A DNA stretch of 5,840 bases, taken from NCBI GenBank assembly GCA_017456685.1, contig JAFTIV010000174.1, forward strand, positions 1 through 5,840, in the 5' to 3' direction. Positions 4,240 to 5,840 of the stretch are shown here, piece by piece. The notes beneath the pieces were generated by a model. It saw nothing but the letters and a program-made list of their open reading frames with translations, had not been told where the DNA came from and searched no databases. Position 1 is the stretch's first letter, and every line of letters begins with the position of its first letter. The position numbers and the translations under genes were made by a program. This stretch comes from Clostridia bacterium (GTDB lineage: Bacteria; Bacillota; Clostridia; Oscillospirales; CAG-272).

Positions 4240-4272
4240 AAAAAAGACTACTCAAATTGAGTAGTCTTTTTT
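4240..4272 (-). terminator. Terminator of the GH43 gene, symmetric and probably bidirectional
   Basis: AAAAAAGACTACTCA (4240-4254) pairs perfectly with TGAGTAGTCTTTTTT (4258-4272), giving 15 bp with a three-base loop. It lies about 50 bases after the GH43 stop codon. With A6 on one side and T6 on the other it can also stop any plus-strand transcript leaving the tRNA region. Confidence 0.88.
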
Positions 4273-4321
4273 CGTTGTCATTATTTTTGATACTTATTAA
4301 AGCTTTTTCAGTTTCGAGCTA

Positions 4322-5236
4322 TTAAACTTCAAGCTCTTTGATAACACGAAGCAGGCCGTCTATCTCTTTCACCTCAAAGAAATGGGGGCGCTCAAGCATT
4401 TTTTGTTCCGGTGAATGAAGGCACATACAGCGCTTTTTGTCACGAGTATCAAAAAACATTGCATGTCCTCCGTCTTTATCAAATAGCATCTCGGTAATAT
4501 GTTTCCAAGGTCCTTTAATATTTCCATTTTGGGAAACGGCGCTTAAAACGACGTAGTTGTCATTCAAATACGGGGACCACGTAAGAAGTAATGAGCCGTC
4601 GGACAGCTTTTGCACGAAAGGCGCATCCGAGCCGTAACGCACGCAATTTTGACCACCAAGAACATTGTGGTCAGGGGTTGCCTTAGAAATAGGCGATTCG
4701 TTTGATGCGAAAACAACCCACGGCTCTCCAACAATTTGAGTAAGATCAGCACTCAGTTGTGCTGCACAGATCTCACCAACATACGCACCCTCGTCTGCAA
4801 CATAATTATCAGGCCAATCGTGTGAGTAAAATATGTAAGGAATACCGTCATTTACAAACAGAGTTCCATCAATGCAGCTCTGCTCGTGTGGGGTTATTGC
4901 ATCCCCCGTCAGTGGTTCAAAGGGACCGAGGGGACTGCTTGATTTCAAAATGTATGTTCCAAACATTTCATTTTTAGTTGGAAACGAAGCAAGCATATAG
5001 TATTTCCCGTTGTATTTATGCACTTCGGGTGCCCAGTTTGCCCCCGTATTCATATTGAATTTTGCCGAATCAAAGCATTGCCTTGGTTCACTCCAACAAA
5101 CGAGGTCAGACGATTCATAAACGTCAAAGCCTCCAACACATATGCCATAATTTTTGCCCCGTGTTCCATACATATAGTATCGTCCGTTTTCAAATATAAC
5201 AAATGGGTCACGAATATGGATGTCGTAATTTTTCAT
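4322..5236 (-). CDS. Glycoside hydrolase, GH43-type five-bladed beta-propeller
   Basis: This 304-residue single-domain protein has GH43 landmarks: IRDPFVIFENGRYYMYGT at the N-terminus with catalytic-base candidate Asp10, NWAPEVHKYNGKYYMLAS (68-84), CIDGTLFVNDG (121-131) with pKa-modulator candidate Asp123, SDAPFV (203-208), KDGGHAMFF (254-262) and LHSPEQKMLERPHFFEV (273-289). The family mostly removes arabinose or xylose from plant polysaccharides; the substrate cannot be assigned here. Where the acid Glu of an EGP-type motif is expected, the sequence has Asp204 in SDAP. I recall DGPF-type GH43 relatives that share this and the GGH and HSP motifs. No signal peptide is visible, so it should act in the cytoplasm on imported oligosaccharides. 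The start at 5236 lacks a well-spaced ribosome binding site; AGAAAGG lies about 14 bases upstream, and no better in-frame start is seen. A GH4 gene lies upstream on the same strand. Confidence 0.88.
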   Translation of the reverse strand: MKNYDIHIRDPFVIFENGRYYMYGTRGKNYGICVGGFDVYESSDLVCWSEPRQCFDSAKFNMNTGANWAPEVHKYNGKYYMLASFPTKNEMFGTYILKSSSPLGPFEPLTGDAITPHEQSCIDGTLFVNDGIPYIFYSHDWPDNYVADEGAYVGEICAAQLSADLTQIVGEPWVVFASNESPISKATPDHNVLGGQNCVRYGSDAPFVQKLSDGSLLLTWSPYLNDNYVVLSAVSQNGNIKGPWKHITEMLFDKDGGHAMFFDTRDKKRCMCLHSPEQKMLERPHFFEVKEIDGLLRVIKELEV

Positions 5237-5278
5237 ATCACTGATACATACCTTTCTTCTTTAATTGATTAACTGATA

Positions 5279-5434
5279 TTTTATTATATCATAAAAGCAA
5301 CCGCTTGTGCGGTTGAAACGTCGCAAGACGTAGATTTTCAAGCTTTAGTGAAGAAAAGCCTTTTAGCCATCAATGAAATTGCCGCAATAATGCTTAGCAT
5401 TTTTGATGTAAGGCAATTTTATTATATCATAAAA
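5279..5434. repeat. Repeat-bounded, hairpin-rich segment upstream of GH43 (MITE-like)
   Basis: The 18-base sequence TTTTATTATATCATAAAA occurs identically at 5279-5296 and 5417-5434, bounding about 120 bases. Each copy is itself quasi-palindromic and contains a minus-strand TATAAT. Inside are AACCGC/GCGGTT (5299-5314), ACGTC/GACGT (5318-5331), AATGC/GCATT (5389-5401) and an outer AAATTGCC/GGCAATTT (5376-5383, 5412-5419). No open frame of interest is present. A miniature insertion, a dispersed intergenic repeat or a structured leader RNA of GH43 are all possible. Confidence 0.5.
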
Positions 5435-5449
5435 TCTTTTCTTATACAA
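5421..5449 (-). promoter_or_regulatory. Probable promoter upstream of the GH43 gene
   Basis: TTGTAT (5449-5444), a 17-base spacer and TATAAT (5426-5421) lie on the minus strand. RNA would start near 5414 and run through the hairpin segment, giving a leader of about 180 bases before GH43. The second repeat copy supplies another TATAAT (5288-5283) nearer the gene, but its -35 position (GCACAA) is poor. Confidence 0.55.
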
Positions 5450-5596
5450 TCTCATTTGAGCAATTTATTTCTCTCAAAGCAGTAGTGCCAAATTTTCAGC
5501 ACATCTGCTGATTTTCAATCAAAAGAGTGCAACTTTAATTTTACTTTTTTGCACTCTTGAAATCTGTGTCTTTGCACCCTTAAAATAAAAAATGAT
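5435..5596. other. Intergenic stretch with two hairpins
   Basis: TCAGCA/TGCTGA (5496-5501, 5506-5511) and AAGAGTGCAA/TTGCACTCTT (5523-5532, 5549-5558) are perfect stems of 6 and 10 bp. The loop of the second is 16 bases and A/T-rich. TTTGCACCCT (5571-5580) partly repeats its right arm. No gene is seen. Confidence 0.5.
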
Positions 5597-5632
5597 TAAA
5601 GGGTCGCATTTCTTGTGAAATGCGACCCTTTA
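5597..5632 (-). terminator. Terminator of the GH4 gene
   Basis: TAAAGGGTCGCATTTC (5597-5612) pairs perfectly over 16 bp with GAAATGCGACCCTTTA (5617-5632) around a four-base loop. On the minus strand it is followed by a T-rich run and lies about 20 bases after the stop codon. Confidence 0.85.
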
Positions 5633-5652
5633 TCTATTGTTTTGTATCAAAC

Positions 5653-5840
5653 TTAAAATATTGGATATCCTGCTTTTTCGTGTGCGTCAAAGAGCTCGTC
5701 ACAAAGTGCTATGATTTCATCTGTTGAAAGCTCTGCTCCTGTGTGTGGGTCCATCATTGCGGCTTGATAAATCTTTTGCTTATCCATTGTATGAGCCGCC
5801 TCAATTGTAAGCATTTGAGCATAGATGTTTGATGAATTCA
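5653..5840 (-). CDS. GH4 alpha-glucosidase/alpha-galactosidase-type enzyme, C-terminal end only
   Basis: An open frame enters from the right edge and stops at 5655-5653, giving the last 61 residues. The segment YAQMLTIEAAHTMDKQKIYQ followed by AAMMDPHTGAELSTDEIIALCDELFDAH and the end GYPIF matches the helical C-terminus of GH4 enzymes, where an ELTVEAA-like helix, the (K/E)xxYQAAxxDPHT segment and an LSxDEIxxLCDELxxAH helix are typical. GH4 enzymes are cytoplasmic, use NAD and a divalent metal, and cleave by an oxidation-elimination mechanism. None of the cofactor or catalytic residues are in the window, so the substrate (alpha-galactoside, alpha-glucoside or other) is open. It lies upstream of GH43 on the same strand but ends at a strong terminator. 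Confidence 0.82.
   Translation of the reverse strand, partial: NSSNIYAQMLTIEAAHTMDKQKIYQAAMMDPHTGAELSTDEIIALCDELFDAHEKAGYPIF

Overview
The window reads as a low-to-moderate GC Gram-positive chromosome, most likely an anaerobic gut-type Clostridia (Bacillota). The grounds are strong AGGAG-type ribosome binding sites, several near-perfect TTGACA-17-TATAAT promoters, classical GC-stem/U-tract terminators, a glycine riboswitch attenuator in front of an alanine/glycine:cation symporter, and a DUF11 repeat protein of a kind I associate with Clostridia. The assignment is inferred from gene style and family; no taxonomic marker is present.

Layout. (1) 1-580, minus: a HAD-superfamily phosphatase of phosphoglycolate-phosphatase type, cut by the left edge, with its own ribosome binding site and a possible extended -10 promoter. 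(2) 629-2443, minus: a complete transcription unit with a consensus promoter, glycine riboswitch, two consecutive terminator-like hairpins, the AGCS symporter gene and an intrinsic terminator. (3) 2448-3425, plus: a divergent gene for a two-domain DUF11 protein without signal peptide. Its promoter faces the riboswitch promoter across a perfect 14-bp palindrome. (4) 3617-4272: a proline tRNA (TGG anticodon) with a strong promoter about 145 bp upstream. Between promoter and tRNA lies a duplicated 20-nt tRNA 5' end inside a foldable segment. Downstream lie alternating forward and inverted copies of the tRNA 3' end. No credible protein gene is present here. (5) 4322-5236, minus: a cytoplasmic GH43-type five-bladed propeller glycosidase. 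(6) 5237-5652: noncoding DNA holding a 156-bp segment bounded by 18-bp direct repeats, plus several hairpins. (7) 5653-5840, minus: the C-terminal end of a GH4 alpha-glucosidase/alpha-galactosidase-type enzyme, with a strong terminator.

How the parts fit. The symporter unit is a self-contained glycine-sensing uptake system. The two glycosidases are neighbours on the same strand and both lack visible export signals where their ends can be seen, which suggests intracellular breakdown of imported oligosaccharides, although a terminator separates them. The most unusual part is the tRNA-Pro locus, where fragments of one tRNA recur in both orientations on both sides of the intact gene. A second point of interest is the DUF11 protein, which has only two lysines, one at the equivalent position of each domain.
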